Of a stretch of DNA of 64,000 bases, positions 11,539 through 22,427 are shown piece after piece. The position numbers and the translations under genes are program-made. A model generated the notes under the pieces. It saw only the letters and a list, made by a program, of their open reading frames with translations. It had not been told where the DNA came from and did not search any database. How positions within the stretch are numbered: position 1 is the stretch's first letter; every line of letters starts with the position of its first letter. This stretch comes from Protopterus annectens (lineage: Eukaryota; Chordata; Ceratodontiformes; Protopteridae): NCBI RefSeq assembly GCF_019279795.1, contig NC_056744.1, positions 907,873,571 through 907,937,570 on the forward strand, read 5' to 3'.

Positions 11539-12324
11539 AGGTTTTTATTAGACTGTTTCTGTCATGCAAAAAGGAGGAAATCATTCAAAAAGTAAAGCAG
11601 CTGAAGGCTTAGCTGGACTTGTCAAGGCCAAACAAATATTTAGTAGTTCCAGAGTTCAGAAGCAGTGATGTATAATTTCTTTCCTGCTATTAAACTGTAA
11701 AAACTCTCTTCCAGCTCTCACTACATCTGTCCCACTCTTTTAAATTCATACTACAAAACTGCCAATCCAGTTACTCTTGCGCTTATTCCTTACAGCAGTC
11801 CTTCCTCAAATTACTCTTATCTTTATTGCTAATATTATATAATCAAACCAAAAGTCACCTGTCTTGTAGTGTGAATGCCAAAGAAAATCCATATTAACAA
11901 TCTAACACCTTCTTGAAGTCCTGACAGTAAATGACAAAAGTGCCAAATAAGTTGTGGCTCCAGTTGTTCCTCAAAGGAGTGTTTGTTTATTAATTTAAAT
12001 ATCGTGCAATATTGCAGTACATAATCACTGCTGCTTTATATTGTTTTCAACTAATGTAAAACCCTTACATGTGCTTTTAAGTGTTCTATTATTTCCTGTT
12101 CTGTTATGCTGTCCTTCGGTCTTGTAATTGTTGAGACTGAAATTAGTCATTCTGAGATCAATGTTCTACTCTGGTTAACAAATTAAAATAAATGCATACA
12201 TAAAAATTCTAAAACAAAATCTCCTAAAAGCCTTCTGCTTCTTCTAACCTTTTAAGCCTTCCTGGGCACTTTAGATTTAAAGGGTGCCTACCTCTGCACT
12301 CCCATAACAAAGGCACGGGTTTAA
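11539..12324. other. Unassigned sequence
   Basis: AT-rich. Nothing recognised. Confidence 0.3.
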
Positions 12325-13030
12325 GTGCAGACTACTAGTTTCACATCCTTGCCTGTGGCTTGTTCACTGCACCCAGGGTCTTTACAGATGCCTTGCTCCA
12401 GTTACTGCTTTTCACAGGAACAAGGGGATGCACACCAACCTTACATGGACAACTACCTGATTAAAACAAACTCAGGAGAAGATAATCGGGAGGTCCTGAA
12501 GTTATGGCATGTGTAAACCACCTTGGTCTCTCCTTCAGCCTCTCTCAAAGTCCCTTTTCACTTTTCCAAGGAAAATAATTTCCCTGTGGGCATTGCTGGT
12601 CACCGAGCAGCAAAATGCCTTCTTGACTGAGAACAGAGTCCTCTTTCTGTCTCACTTCCTCCAGAAAATACTGAAGAGAGATTTTGTCACACCAAGGAAG
12701 TTCCTCAGGATCCTGGGCTGCATGGCAGCTTCTATCCTGGGTGGTGTCTCTAGTGACGGTCCATATGAGAACTGCAGTGGCACTTTAGAATCACATGGTG
12801 TCATCAACTTAAGTTGTTGGAGGTTACAACTCTCCTCTTGCCTGGTATGAAATGAGCACCTTCAGACTATCATAGGGGATCCAAACTCACCACAGTCTCA
12901 TCAGACTTTCAGACTTGGTCAGAGGGTCTCAAATGGGGGATCTCAGGAATTGACTACAAAACAACCATATCCAACTCTGACGGACTTACCCAGGAAAAGC
13001 TTATTTTAAATATTAAGAAAATCAAAGATA
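12325..13030 (+). pseudogene. DIRS-type reverse-transcriptase/RNase H remnant
   Basis: Across shifting plus frames: YLIKTNSGEDNREVLK, ..HLGLSFSLSQS.., LVTEQQNAFLTENRVLFL and RKFLRILGCMAASI. These correspond in order to the palm-to-thumb region after the catalytic YLDD box of DIRS pol proteins. The piece 12509-12850 reads 113 codons. The catalytic motifs and the element's ends are not visible, so this is a decayed fragment. The assignment rests on family memory rather than on a close copy in the window. Confidence 0.5.
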
Positions 13031-13039
13031 ATATCTGAG

Positions 13040-14080
13040 ACCAAATGCATGTTGGTCACTGTACGTCTAAATAGTCATGCTCAAGGCTTCCAGACAAGGC
13101 TAGGAAAAACACTAGACAACACCAGGGAGAATGTTTAAACATTATTGTGAGTCACTTAAGTTTATAGAGCAACAACTCTAGTACTGCAGTGCAGTTTGGC
13201 AGGCAAACGGAAGTAGAACCAATCAAAACGATGGAACCCAGGCAGTAGGAAGCAGCTTCTTAAGTCTTAATCCTTTGTACTAATTGCAAGACTGTCAATC
13301 CAGGATGAGTTTTTTTTTTTGAGTTGCTGTATCATGTTGTGTGCGTGCTGATATTTCATGTATCGTGTAAGCTAGACACCCATTTGTTTAATTTAGTTAT
13401 TTTTTTCTGTCTGTTCATGTTAGGTTAGAGGGTTCTGCTGACATCAGTGGGCTAGTTTTGCCTATGTTTGCATAAATTTGTTTTAAAAGACATGTCTGTT
13501 GGATGACTTAGTAGTATTGTTTTAAGGTAATTTCAGCCTTCTAGAAAGTGTTTTCATTTGTGTATGTATGTTTGTAGTGGCAGTTTTATATTTTGTTGTA
13601 TTTTAGCAGCCCAGTTAGGATTAAGTTAGATTTTCTAGTTTACTTGTATGTTAATTTAGATGGGTAGACTTTTTTTTTTTTTGTTGTTTGTTTTTTGTAG
13701 TAGTAGTTGTTAATACTGCTCTTATTGGCTGTTTCTGGTCAATGTTTTTATGTTAACATTTTCTGCACAAGGGTGGATGGATTACATTTGATTCGGAGAG
13801 GCAATGTTGTTTTTCTAAGGGTTATGCCTGCAGTGTGTGTCAATTTACCATTGCAAATTGTCGTGAATGGGAAGTGAGATTCATAGTTTTGTTGCAGTTT
13901 TGGCTTTTAAGCCTGGCTTAAGTTGGTATAGTGAGCTTCAGTTGTGCAGTACATGAACTTTTTTTTTTGTTTATTTGTTAACAAGGTAAATAGATATGGC
14001 ATGTTTAAGGGAGATTTACTAGCTCTGCTAACTTTCTAGATACACTTTGATAAAATGCACCAATAGTGTAGGTAAGAAAA
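13040..14080. other. Unassigned T-rich sequence
   Basis: About 1 kb with many T-runs (for example 13311-13321 and 13671-13682) and no convincing coding signal on either strand. Confidence 0.3.
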
Positions 14081-14086
14081 AAAATT

Positions 14087-14400
14087 CTACATACTGTACT
14101 GGATATATCTTTTTATTGCATCCTGCTTCCGAATAGGCAGCAACCTAAAAGCTGACTCAGTGCCAAGCTTCAACTGCAAAGGAACCTTGCATTTGTGAAT
14201 AATTGCCATTGCAGCATCCATCGATGCATAGTGGTTCCCAGCCTCCTCCTTGTCAATATGGTTATTTACCAAAAGGCCTACAAATAAGGACAAATGGTGA
14301 ATTAAACAGAACTCACCTGGCCTCTTCTTTAGCACTAAACCTAACTGAAAAATTTTGAAGTTGAGAAATGAATCCACAAAGAAACGATAAACTGTTCCAA
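14087..14400 (-). pseudogene. Ngaro-like reverse-transcriptase fragment
   Basis: Minus-strand reading: LGLVLKKRPGEFCLIHHLS, then NNHIDKEEAGNHYASMDAA, then ESAFRLLPI. This order and spacing match the fingers-to-palm region of Ngaro/DIRS-group reverse transcriptases (a PKK..G.FRLIHHLS block, then a D.ESAFRLLPV block). The Asp expected in the last block reads TESAF here, so a catalytic residue is lost. It stays open for about 100 codons, then ends at 14087. Upstream it runs straight into the foldback at 14404-14586. Confidence 0.55.
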
Positions 14401-14403
14401 ACT

Positions 14404-14586
14404 CAAAAAATAAAAAAGCGAATGCAGTACCAGATCGCACAACTGTTTTTATTAGTAAAACAAGTAAGCACTTTCTTCCCGAGCTTAATGTTCCTAATAC
14501 ATTAAGCTCGGGACGAAAGCGCTTATTTGTTTTACTAATAAAAACAGTTGTGTGATCTGGTACTGAATTTATTTTTTTATTTTTTG
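14404..14586. mobile_element. Foldback (snap-back) element, 88-bp arms
   Basis: Arm 14404-14491 and arm 14499-14586 are reverse complements over their whole length with scattered mismatches and a 7-base loop. The outer part is A/T-rich. No coding capacity. It resembles a miniature foldback transposon, or a duplication-inversion of the end of the adjoining element. No target-site duplication is obvious. Confidence 0.85.
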
Positions 14587-14599
14587 AAGTTGAAAAATG

Positions 14600-14693
14600 G
14601 CAGACTAACAAATGGCTCAGGCACCCTATTGGCCCATATCCCCCTTGCAGACTAACAAATGGCTCCGCCACTTTTTGGCCCATATCCCCTTAT
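14600..14693. repeat. Two-copy tandem duplication, 47-bp period
   Basis: gcagactaacaaatggct starts at 14600 and again at 14647. Both copies end in ggcccatatcccc. They differ in the middle, so the duplication is not very recent. Confidence 0.85.
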
Positions 14694-14964
14694 TTGTCAG
14701 TGCTAGAGCTGTGTCTTCTGTACCTTTAACTGATTTCAGATTTCCATAAATCCCATTTTGACCTGAAGCCCTCAATTTGAGAGCCTCCCCCCAACCCCTA
14801 AGTCCTGGCCAGCATTGCTTCTTTGTCTAGGTAATCCACCAGTAGCACCCCCAAAACCCCTACCTTTAATAGGAAAATGAGTTGGCCTGACTACTAGATG
14901 TACTCTAAAAGGAAAATGCCCCCCAACTGTCTGGCAAACAATCCTGCCTCTATCCGTGACATCG
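14694..14964. other. Unassigned sequence
   Basis: No reading frame with a recognisable product. It could be an upstream part of the Ngaro-like element, but nothing shows this. Confidence 0.25.
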
Positions 14965-15026
14965 GAGGGCTTAACCAAATTCTGACCTATAGACAGAGGG
15001 CTTAACCAAATCCTTGCCTATAGACA
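14965..15026. repeat. Two-copy tandem duplication, 31-bp period
   Basis: gagggcttaaccaaat recurs at 14965 and 14996, each followed by a near-identical cctatagacag. Confidence 0.85.
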
Positions 15027-15811
15027 GAACTGTTCTTATTCCAGCATTTTACCCATGTATTTTCAACCCACCCCTACATGTACATGCAGTGCGAGCACCT
15101 GTGCATGCGATGCCTGCAAGCTGTCTAGAAACATCTCCTAATGTTAAAGCCACAGCAGGCCTTCACTTTTGCTGCTATGATATTATGGATAGGCCTATCT
15201 GCCTGCCTGTGCTCCTAATGCAATAATTTGTCAGTTTTTCATTTCCTCAAATGCCGACCAGAGCCAAGCAATACCTTTTCTTTACCTGTGCCCCTCTGTT
15301 ATAGTCAAGAAATGCACTAGCATGGTTAGGCAAAGTGAAGTCGACTAAAACAAAACCCAGTGGCCAGATGTTCAATGTCTTGCATCTAAGCCTAAATGCA
15401 AGAGCTGATGTTAAATCCTGATAGCCTGAAGCCTCCTGCTTCATAATTGTCTGAGCCCCATCTACATCTAATAGTTCGAAACTTACACATCCAAATTTTT
15501 TTTCTTCCCTGCTAATGTGATATGTGCCATGATAAACCTAGTGATACTGCTGAACAGGATGGACTACACTCTCTCCTTATGCCAAGTGTATGCGACTGTG
15601 GCCAAGCTCTGAATTTTTACTTTTACTGAGACAATCTACCCAAACAGAGCAGTGGAAAAATGGCCACCTCCCCCCATTCATTTGTCTTACTGGCCCTATC
15701 TGGACCCAGATTGATATGCAGCAAGAAGTCCATGGCTTCTGTTCTTGATACAAACTGTACACCAACTTCTGCAACCTTTCCTCTACCTTCTAGATTTAAT
15801 ACCTGAAGAGC
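15027..15811. other. Unassigned sequence
   Basis: No gene recognised. Short minus-strand frames near 15247-15444 and 15577-15800 have no family match I can defend. Confidence 0.25.
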
Positions 15812-16000
15812 ACCAGTTAGCATAATGGTTAAGGTCCTTGCTTCCCATGCACAAGGTTTGATCCTGACCTCCAGCCAATGCTTGTTTGGAGTTGCATGTT
15901 CTCCCTGTGTTTCTAGGGGTTCCTCCCACCTCCAAAAAGATGCTGAGTGTTTATATCTCAAAGTCACCAACGAATGGAGCTGTGGGCATACTCAACATAG
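15812..16000 (+). mobile_element. tRNA-derived SINE with shared LINE-type tail
   Basis: The head has an A-box-like tagcataatggttaagg and a B-box-like ggtttgatcct about 35 bases on, as in polymerase III promoters. The body (tgttctccctgtgtttct, then ggttcctcccacctccaaa) is a tail module known from many fish and amphibian SINEs and LINEs. Versions of the tail recur at about 32985 and 38035. The 3' end near 16000 is set by the neighbouring CR1 3' end. Confidence 0.6.
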
Positions 16001-16004
16001 TTTC

Positions 16005-18000
16005 ATAGTTTGATACTAGGCTATCTGCCCTGGGGCATTTATAAGCCTAGCCATAGTGATGTGGCTTTCGCCACCCCATGTAATGGTACAAAATTGTACA
16101 GAATAGACTTAGAATGCTGTGCCTATGTCTAGTAGTGACACAGTGAAGACCCCTTTACATAATAGAATTAGTTTACTGTGCCTCTGTCTAGTAGTGACAC
16201 AGAGATGACCCCTGGGGTAAACCTACGATCTCCCATCCACTCGTCAAGATTTCTTGAAGAGAGTCAGTGAGGGGCTCTGCCTAACATGAACTGGGATTCT
16301 GTTCCAGAGTATGGGAAGCCTCTGAGTTATGAATCTGTCCCTCCAGCATGTCCTATTCATATTTGTGCTGAGGTTCAAATCTTTAGCTCTCGTGGTTCTG
16401 ATGGATTTGGATTTTTTGAGGTGGAGCATGTCCATCAATTCCTGATTGGACATGGCCTTGTACGTCCGGCACAGATCACCTCTGAGTAGGCGGTATGCTA
16501 CTGAATAGAGTTGGAGTTTCTTTAGTCTGGCAGCATATGACATATGTTGGAGACCCTTGATCCTCTTGGTGAGGTACTTTTGGGGTCTCTAGCTGTTGCA
16601 AGTGCCGGGTGAGGTACATACCAAATGGGGCATTGTACTCGATCATGGGCCTGATAAGGGAGGAGTACGGGGGCACAATGACCTCCTTTGATCTGGATGT
16701 GAATCCCTTCATGATAAGGTGGGCAAGGTAGAAAGTCTTTCTAACCACTTTGGCAATGTGGGTGTCAAATGAGAGGTCACGATCGACTTGGGTCCCCAGG
16801 TCTCTGATTACTTTTTCCGTACTCAGTGGGTTACCGCCTATGTGATAATTTGTGGGCACTTTGTTTTTTTGTTGTTTTTCCCAAAGGGGATGACTATACA
16901 TTTTTTGGCATTTAGTTTAAGGCCATGCCTGTCCGTTTCAGTGAGGCCTTTCTGTAGGATGTGTGTCAGCTGGTGTGTCGACTATGGCGCCTAGTTTGCA
17001 GTCATCTGTGAACTTTGTCAGCCACAACCCTCCCATGTTTGCTTTCACATCTGAGAAATAAATGCCGCACAAGAGGGGTCTCTGGACAGAGCCCTGTGGG
17101 ACACCACATGTCACTGGCTTTGAGTCTGACGTAGCTCCAGCGATTTTGACTTTATGGGTTCTATCCTTTAGCTAGTTTGCCACCCATCTTGTGACATATG
17201 GATTTACATTTAAGCTGTTGAGCTTGTCTATGATGCCAGAGTGGGGTATTGTGTCGAAAGCTTTAGCCAAGTCCAGGTAGGCTGTATGGACTGCTTTGCC
17301 CTTGTCAATGGCTCTAGTGACTGTTTCGAAAAAGTCAACCAGGTTTAATAGGCAGGATCTGCCTTTTACAAGGCCGAACTGGGTGGGATCGAGTGTCTGT
17401 AAGTCCCCAATGTCTCTGTTTATTAGTTCCATAATGATTCTTTCCATAGCTTTGCAGACCAGGCTGGTTAAGCTTATGGGGCGGTAGTTACCAGGGTCAG
17501 TAGAGGTGCCTCCTTTGTGGAGTGGGACTACTGTTGCTGTACGCCAGTTTTCAGGTACATATCCTGTAGTAAGGCTAAGGTTAAATAGCATTTTTATGTG
17601 CGGTTTAACTCCTGTTGGAGTTCACGTAGCACGCAACCCGGGATACCTTCAGGTCCCATTGATGCTGTGTTTTTAGCTTTGCTGAGGGCGGTTCTCACCT
17701 GGACATCTGAGATGACAGGGAGGTTACATTCAGCTGGGATTTCTTCTTTTGGGAGTGAGGGAGGGGAGAAATTTGCACTGAACCTGTCTGCCAGAATGTT
17801 GGCAATATCTGTGGGTTCATTGTATTTTTTGTCATTGTGAACCAATTCTGAACATATCTGAGGGTTTCCGCCCAGGTTTCTAACATAGCTGAAGAAGGCC
17901 TTGTGGCTATCTTTAGTGTCCATAGCAATTTTTCTCTCAGAGTTGGCCTTGGATGTTTTTAGGAGAGAACGTAGCTTTCTACTAGTGCTGGTCAGAGATG
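16005..18000 (-). mobile_element. CR1 LINE, copy A (5'-truncated)
   Basis: The 3' end is at about 16005, where the reverse complement finishes with a CR1-like tail (tatcaaactatgaaac). The same end occurs in copy C at 46256. It then carries the ORF2 C terminus, reverse transcriptase and part of the linker before breaking off at about 18000. About 2 kb of a roughly 4.5 kb element, as expected of a 5'-truncated CR1. It abuts RTE-1. Confidence 0.82.
16244..17923 (-). pseudogene. CR1 ORF2, reverse transcriptase (copy A)
   Basis: Pieces in order: linker 17594-17923; reverse transcriptase 17172-17591 with PLHKGG, NYRPISLTSL, LDPTQFGLVKGRSC and TAYLDLAKAFDTIPH (catalytic Asp); GVPQGSV and KFTDDCKLG further left in another frame; then 16476-16901 and 16244-16543 with the C-terminal pattern SSLIRPMIEYNAPF and LWNRIPVHVRQS. 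The catalytic box reads FTDD instead of FADD but keeps both Asp. A stop lies just after the main piece and several frameshifts follow, so it is inactive. Confidence 0.8.
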
Positions 18001-18400
18001 CCTTCTCATGGTGCCCTCTAGGGGGAAGAATTGTATAGACCAGTCACTGGGCATCTACTGTGGTGTGCAGTATGCTCCAGATAGCAAAACATGGATCACA
18101 GACTGCATGGCAGGGCTAGCCACTTGGTGTGAAATATGGCTTTAGGTGATTCGGTCAGGTTGAGTAATATTGCCAAAATGGGCGTGGGTAGTTATCGGTG
18201 ATAAGTGGGTTGAGGACCCGGCCTACTCCAACCTACACCAGGGACCCATGCTAGTGAGAGGGGTGTATGTGCACCTATTGACCAATGTGTGCCCGAAAGC
18301 TGAGCATAAAACTAATCAACCTGCCAAACATAAACTCACTGTAGTTTCACTAATGCTTGGAAGTGGATGAGATGATAGTACGGAGGAGGCTGCACATCCT

Positions 18401-19011
18401 ATGTATCGAAGAGACGAGATGGAAGAGCAGTGCACCAAAACCACTTGGCTTGGGATCCAGAGGCTACCCCTACTAGAAATGATGTCAGAATTGTGGTGCA
18501 GGCTTCAGAAGGCAGTGAGAGGTGTCTTCAGAATTGGTGAGAAACTCATTGCAGTCAGACTCCTGTCTAATGATAGGGCAATATACATAATTTCAGCCTA
18601 TGCTCCCACCGCAGAGTTGTGATAGTGATGAAAAGTGCATTCATACAGCAGTTGCAGGGCAACATGAATTGGTGTTGATAATGGGTGACTTGAATACACA
18701 TATTGGGACTGACAGAACAGGATATGAGGACTGCGTGGTTCACATGGGTGGAGTAACAGGAATAAAGGAGGAGAGGCCATGCTAGTCAGGCAAATGGTTT
18801 GATAGTAGCCACATTGTTCAGAAAAAGACCATCACAAGATCACATACAAGAATGGCCAACATGCAACTCTGGTAGACTTCCTCCTAGTAAGGAAAGGGCA
18901 CTGAGGGCAGAATCAGTGATTGCCAAGTCATTTTCAGTGAAACAGTCAGCCCACAGAGTAAACGGCTCTAAGGTCAACAGAGACCAGGCTGAAGACCTGG
19001 AAGTTGACTGA
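18401..19011 (+). pseudogene. RTE endonuclease domain, broken
   Basis: Readings across frames give RLLSNDRAIYIISAYAPTA, LIMGDLNTHIGTDRTGYED, ATLFRKRPSQDHI and a following H..TLVDFLLVRK segment. These are endonuclease motifs of RTE-type LINEs: the SAYAP strand, the GDLN catalytic Asp/Asn, and the DFLLVRK strand. A stop directly after SAYAPTAEL and frameshifts near 18600 and 18790 disable it. Confidence 0.7.
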
Positions 19012-19847
19012 AGAGAAAACCCAGGAGTACAGTGAGTTACTCAGGGCTCTAGCACCCCAAAAAGTAGAGGAAATATGTGAGTTGAAGGAATGGCAGCACC
19101 TCAAAACCATATGTGTGAGGAGTACAGAACAGGTATGTGTCCGAGCCAGGTAAGGAAATAAGGCACATAAGAAAATCTGGTGGTGGAATGCAGAAGTCCA
19201 GGAAGTCATCAAAAGAAAGGAGCACAGGAAAAAGTGGGAGATAGAAAAGACGGACCAGGCTAGGAAGAAATACTTGTTGGCTAACAAAGAAGCTAAAGAG
19301 TTGCAATAACAAAGTATAAGGCATCAGAGGCACTCTACCAGCTTTTGGAAAGAGACTTTGGTAGATTGCAGACTTGGTAGATTGCACAAAGGAACTATAT
19401 CAGGTTGCAGGACAGAGAGAAAGATAATGAAGATAGTCAGACGCCCTTCATAAGGGATGCCAGCAACAACCTGCTCACAGGACATTAAAGGCAGATGGAA
19501 GGAGTACTTCCAGCAGCTTCTAAATGAAGAAAACTCAACAGAAGCTGTACTGCCCCAGACGCAGCCTACCATGAGAGAAGAGGAGGAGCCCACCCTAGAA
19601 GAAATAAGAATAGCACAAAGGAAAATGAAGTCCGAGGAACATAGCAGGCTCAGATGAGGTCACAGCAAATGTGATAATATGCTGGGTGAGATAAGGGAGA
19701 AATGGCTCCTGAGGGTACTCATAGCACTGTGGAGAAAGACATATCCCAGATGACTAGAGAATAAGTATACTCTTGCCAGTGTAGAAGAACAAAGAGGACA
19801 TCCACAACTGTGGGCAGTACGGAGGTATCAAACTCCCGTCACATTGC

Positions 19848-20436
19848 ATGAAAGTTCTTGAGAGGGTGATTGATAAATGGATACACAGAGTAGTAGAAAG
19901 TAGGATGGGTGATGAGCATTTCAAATTCAGATCAGAATGCAGCACAACTGACCTGATGTTTGCAGTGAGAGAGATAGTTGAGAAGAAGCTAGAGATTAGG
20001 AAAGAGGCCAACTGGGCATTACTAGATTTAGAGAAAGCATATGGTAAGGTTCCAAGAAAGCTGATTTGGGCAGTATTGTGGTGGTCCAAAGTCTTAGAAG
20101 CATTGGTAGAATTAGTCCAGGCTATGTACAAAGACCCATTGACTCAAGTATGAACAGTGTTCAGTGTCGGAGGAGTTCCCAGTGGGAGTATGTGTACATC
20201 AGGGTTCAGCTGTCAGCCCACTTCTATTCATGCTGGTGACTGACTATATATTAGCGCACAGGTCAGAGGGAACAGATCAACAAAGTTGCTGTATGCAGAC
20301 AATGTGGCATTATAGGTTGACTGAGCAAGAATGTCAGCAAACTGTAGGGGAATGGAATGCAAAACTGAAGGCACATGGGATGAAACGGAGTACAAATAAG
20401 ACAGTGGTGCAAATTGGGGAGATCCTAAAAAGCTGA
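19848..20436 (+). pseudogene. RTE reverse-transcriptase domain, broken
   Basis: Starts KVLERVIDKWIHRVVE, then FRSECSTTDLMFAVREIVEK, WALLDLEKAYGKVPRKLIW (catalytic Asp) and, after a frame change, EEFPVGVCVHQGSAVSPLLF. The YADD-type box reads LYADNVAL at about 20290, an Asp-to-Asn change in the active site. Length from endonuclease to here fits an RTE. Inactive by several criteria. Confidence 0.78.
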
Positions 20437-20893
20437 GAATTGAGATAGAAGGGGTGATAATGGAAAAGGTTAACAGCTTCAAGTATCTGGGAGGGGTGGT
20501 TGAAGAGAAGGGAAGTCTGAATGAAGAGGTCAAAGCTAGAATTGGAGGGCTGCAGCCAACTGGTATAGAGCGTAAAGAATGCTAAAGAAAATGAAAAGTA
20601 AGGTGCACAAAACAGTGGTATGATGAGTACTACTGTATGGTACAGAAACCTGGGCAGTAAAGGCAGAGCAGATGAGGAAGCTAGAGGTGATTGGAAATGA
20701 AGTGCCTGAGACGGGTGGTAGGTTGCATATTGTGGGATAGACAAAGAAATGAGGACATAAGAGCAGAAGCCAAAGTAGTTCAGTTGCAAAAAAAAGATCG
20801 GAGAACAAATTACAGTGGTTTGGGCACATGTCTGATGAAGATGATTTGGGACAGACAGCAGAACTATGGTCTAGAAGATGTCAAGCAGAGCCA

Positions 20894-22427
20894 CTGGAGT
20901 GATCCCCGGGGTGAATTTTCTATTTCTCATCCACTCATCAAGATTTCTCTTGAACAGGGCCAGTGAGGTGCTCTGTTTTGACATGTATGGGAAGTCTGTT
21001 CAGTAGCCTGGGCAGTCACTGGGTTATGAACCTGTCCCTCCAGCACATTCTGTTGATTGCGGTAATGAGGTTGAGGTCTCTGGAGTGTGTGTTGCGAAGG
21101 GATTGGGATTTCTTTAGATGTAGCATTTCTAACAGAGCTGGGTCAGACATGGCTTTGTAAGTCCAGCAGAGATCGCCTCTAAGTAGGCGATATGAGACAG
21201 AATAGTTGGAGTTTTTTTGAGTCTGTCCATATAGGACAAGTGTTTAAGGCCTAGAATCCTCTTTATGAGGTACTTTTGTGGTCTCTCCAGTTGCAGGTGT
21301 CTAGTGAGGTACATGCCAAATAGGGCATTGTACTCTATGATTGGCCTAATGAGGGAAGAGTAGAGGGAGACAATGACCTCTTTCTTCCTGGATGCAAAAC
21401 CCTTACTAATGAAATGTGCCACATAGAAGAACTGACCACAGTGGCAATGTGGTGGTCGAAAGAGAGGTTGTTGTCAACCTGTGTTCCCAGATCTCTTATA
21501 ATGCCTTCTGTGTTCAGTGGACTACCATCGATGTGGTAATTCTTGGGAACCGGGCTTTTCCCAAAGGGGATGACTACAATTTTTTTTGGCATTGAGCTTA
21601 AGGCCATGGGTCTGACAAGTCGTTGGTCTCCATGAGGCCTTTCTGTAGAATGTCAACATCACTTGGGGAGTTAATAATGGCTCCCAAGTTGCAATAATAG
21701 TCTGTGAACTTTGTCAGCCAGAGTCCCTTTGTGTTGGCCTGGACTTCAGAGAAGTAGACAAGAGAGGACCCAGGACTGAACCCTGTGGGACTCCACATAT
21801 GACTGGTCAGCAGTCTGACTTGGAGTCAGCTACTTTCATACTGTGGTTCTATCTTTGAGCCAGTTTGCAACCCACCTAGTGACATAAGAGTTGATGCCTA
21901 GCTTACTGAATTTTTCTACGATTCCTGAGTGGGGAATGGTATCAAAGGCCTTGGCCAGATCAAGGTAAGCTGTGTGAACCACCTTGCCTCCATCTACAGC
22001 TCTGGTGACTGACTCAGAGAAGTCGACCAAGTTGAGCAGGCATGATCTACCCTTCACAAAACCAAACTGTGTGGGATCTAGAGTTTGTAGATTCCCTATA
22101 TCCTTATTTGTTAGGTCCATGATGATGCATTGCATAGCTTTGCATATCGGACACGTTAGGCTAGTGGGGCGAGTAGATCCCAGAGTCTGTAATCCCTCTT
22201 CCTTTGTGGAGAGGGATGACTGTAGCAGTGCACCATTCGGTAGGACAAAGCCTGAGGTGAGGCTGTGATTAAACAGGGCACACGTGAGGTGCCATTTGAC
22301 TCTGTAGTTCATGTAGAACACAGCCAGGGGTATTGTCAGGTCCCATCGAAGCTGTATTCTTGGCCTTGGACAGTTTTTTTTAACCTGTGCAGCAGTAATG
22401 CTGGGTGCTTGGCAGTCTACTTTACAT
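20894..22427 (-). mobile_element. CR1 LINE, copy B, 3' part (split copy)
   Basis: Matches CR1-A from its ORF2 C terminus through the reverse transcriptase. Pieces: 21129-21422 (SSLIRPIIEYNALFG), 21335-21607, and 21836-22498 with LDPTQFGFVKGRSC, TAYLDLAKAFDTIPH and RWVANWLKDRT. It lacks the CR1 3' tail; RTE-1 ends at the junction. At about 22428 it is cut by another LINE and resumes near 26216. Confidence 0.8.

Larger units (their letters stand above)
18005..20893 (+). mobile_element. RTE-clade LINE, copy 1
   Basis: Plus-strand element with endonuclease (18401-19011) and reverse transcriptase (19848-20436). Aligns by eye with RTE-2 (38100-42260) from its 5' part onward. The 3' end is lost at about 20893, where CR1-B begins. 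Riddled with stops and frameshifts. Confidence 0.75.

Noticed and set aside
12509..12850. 113-codon frame as a host gene
   Set aside because: Best explained as DIRS pol remnant.
14087..14683. 198-codon minus-strand open frame as a gene
   Set aside because: It crosses a Ngaro-like RT fragment, a foldback and a tandem duplication; no single protein would span these.
15812..15880. tRNA gene
   Set aside because: Box-like elements only; no cloverleaf or acceptor stem and a SINE tail follows. The same applies at 10270-10435.
20334..20829. Long minus-strand frames over RTE-1
   Set aside because: Antisense shadows of the RTE reverse-transcriptase region.
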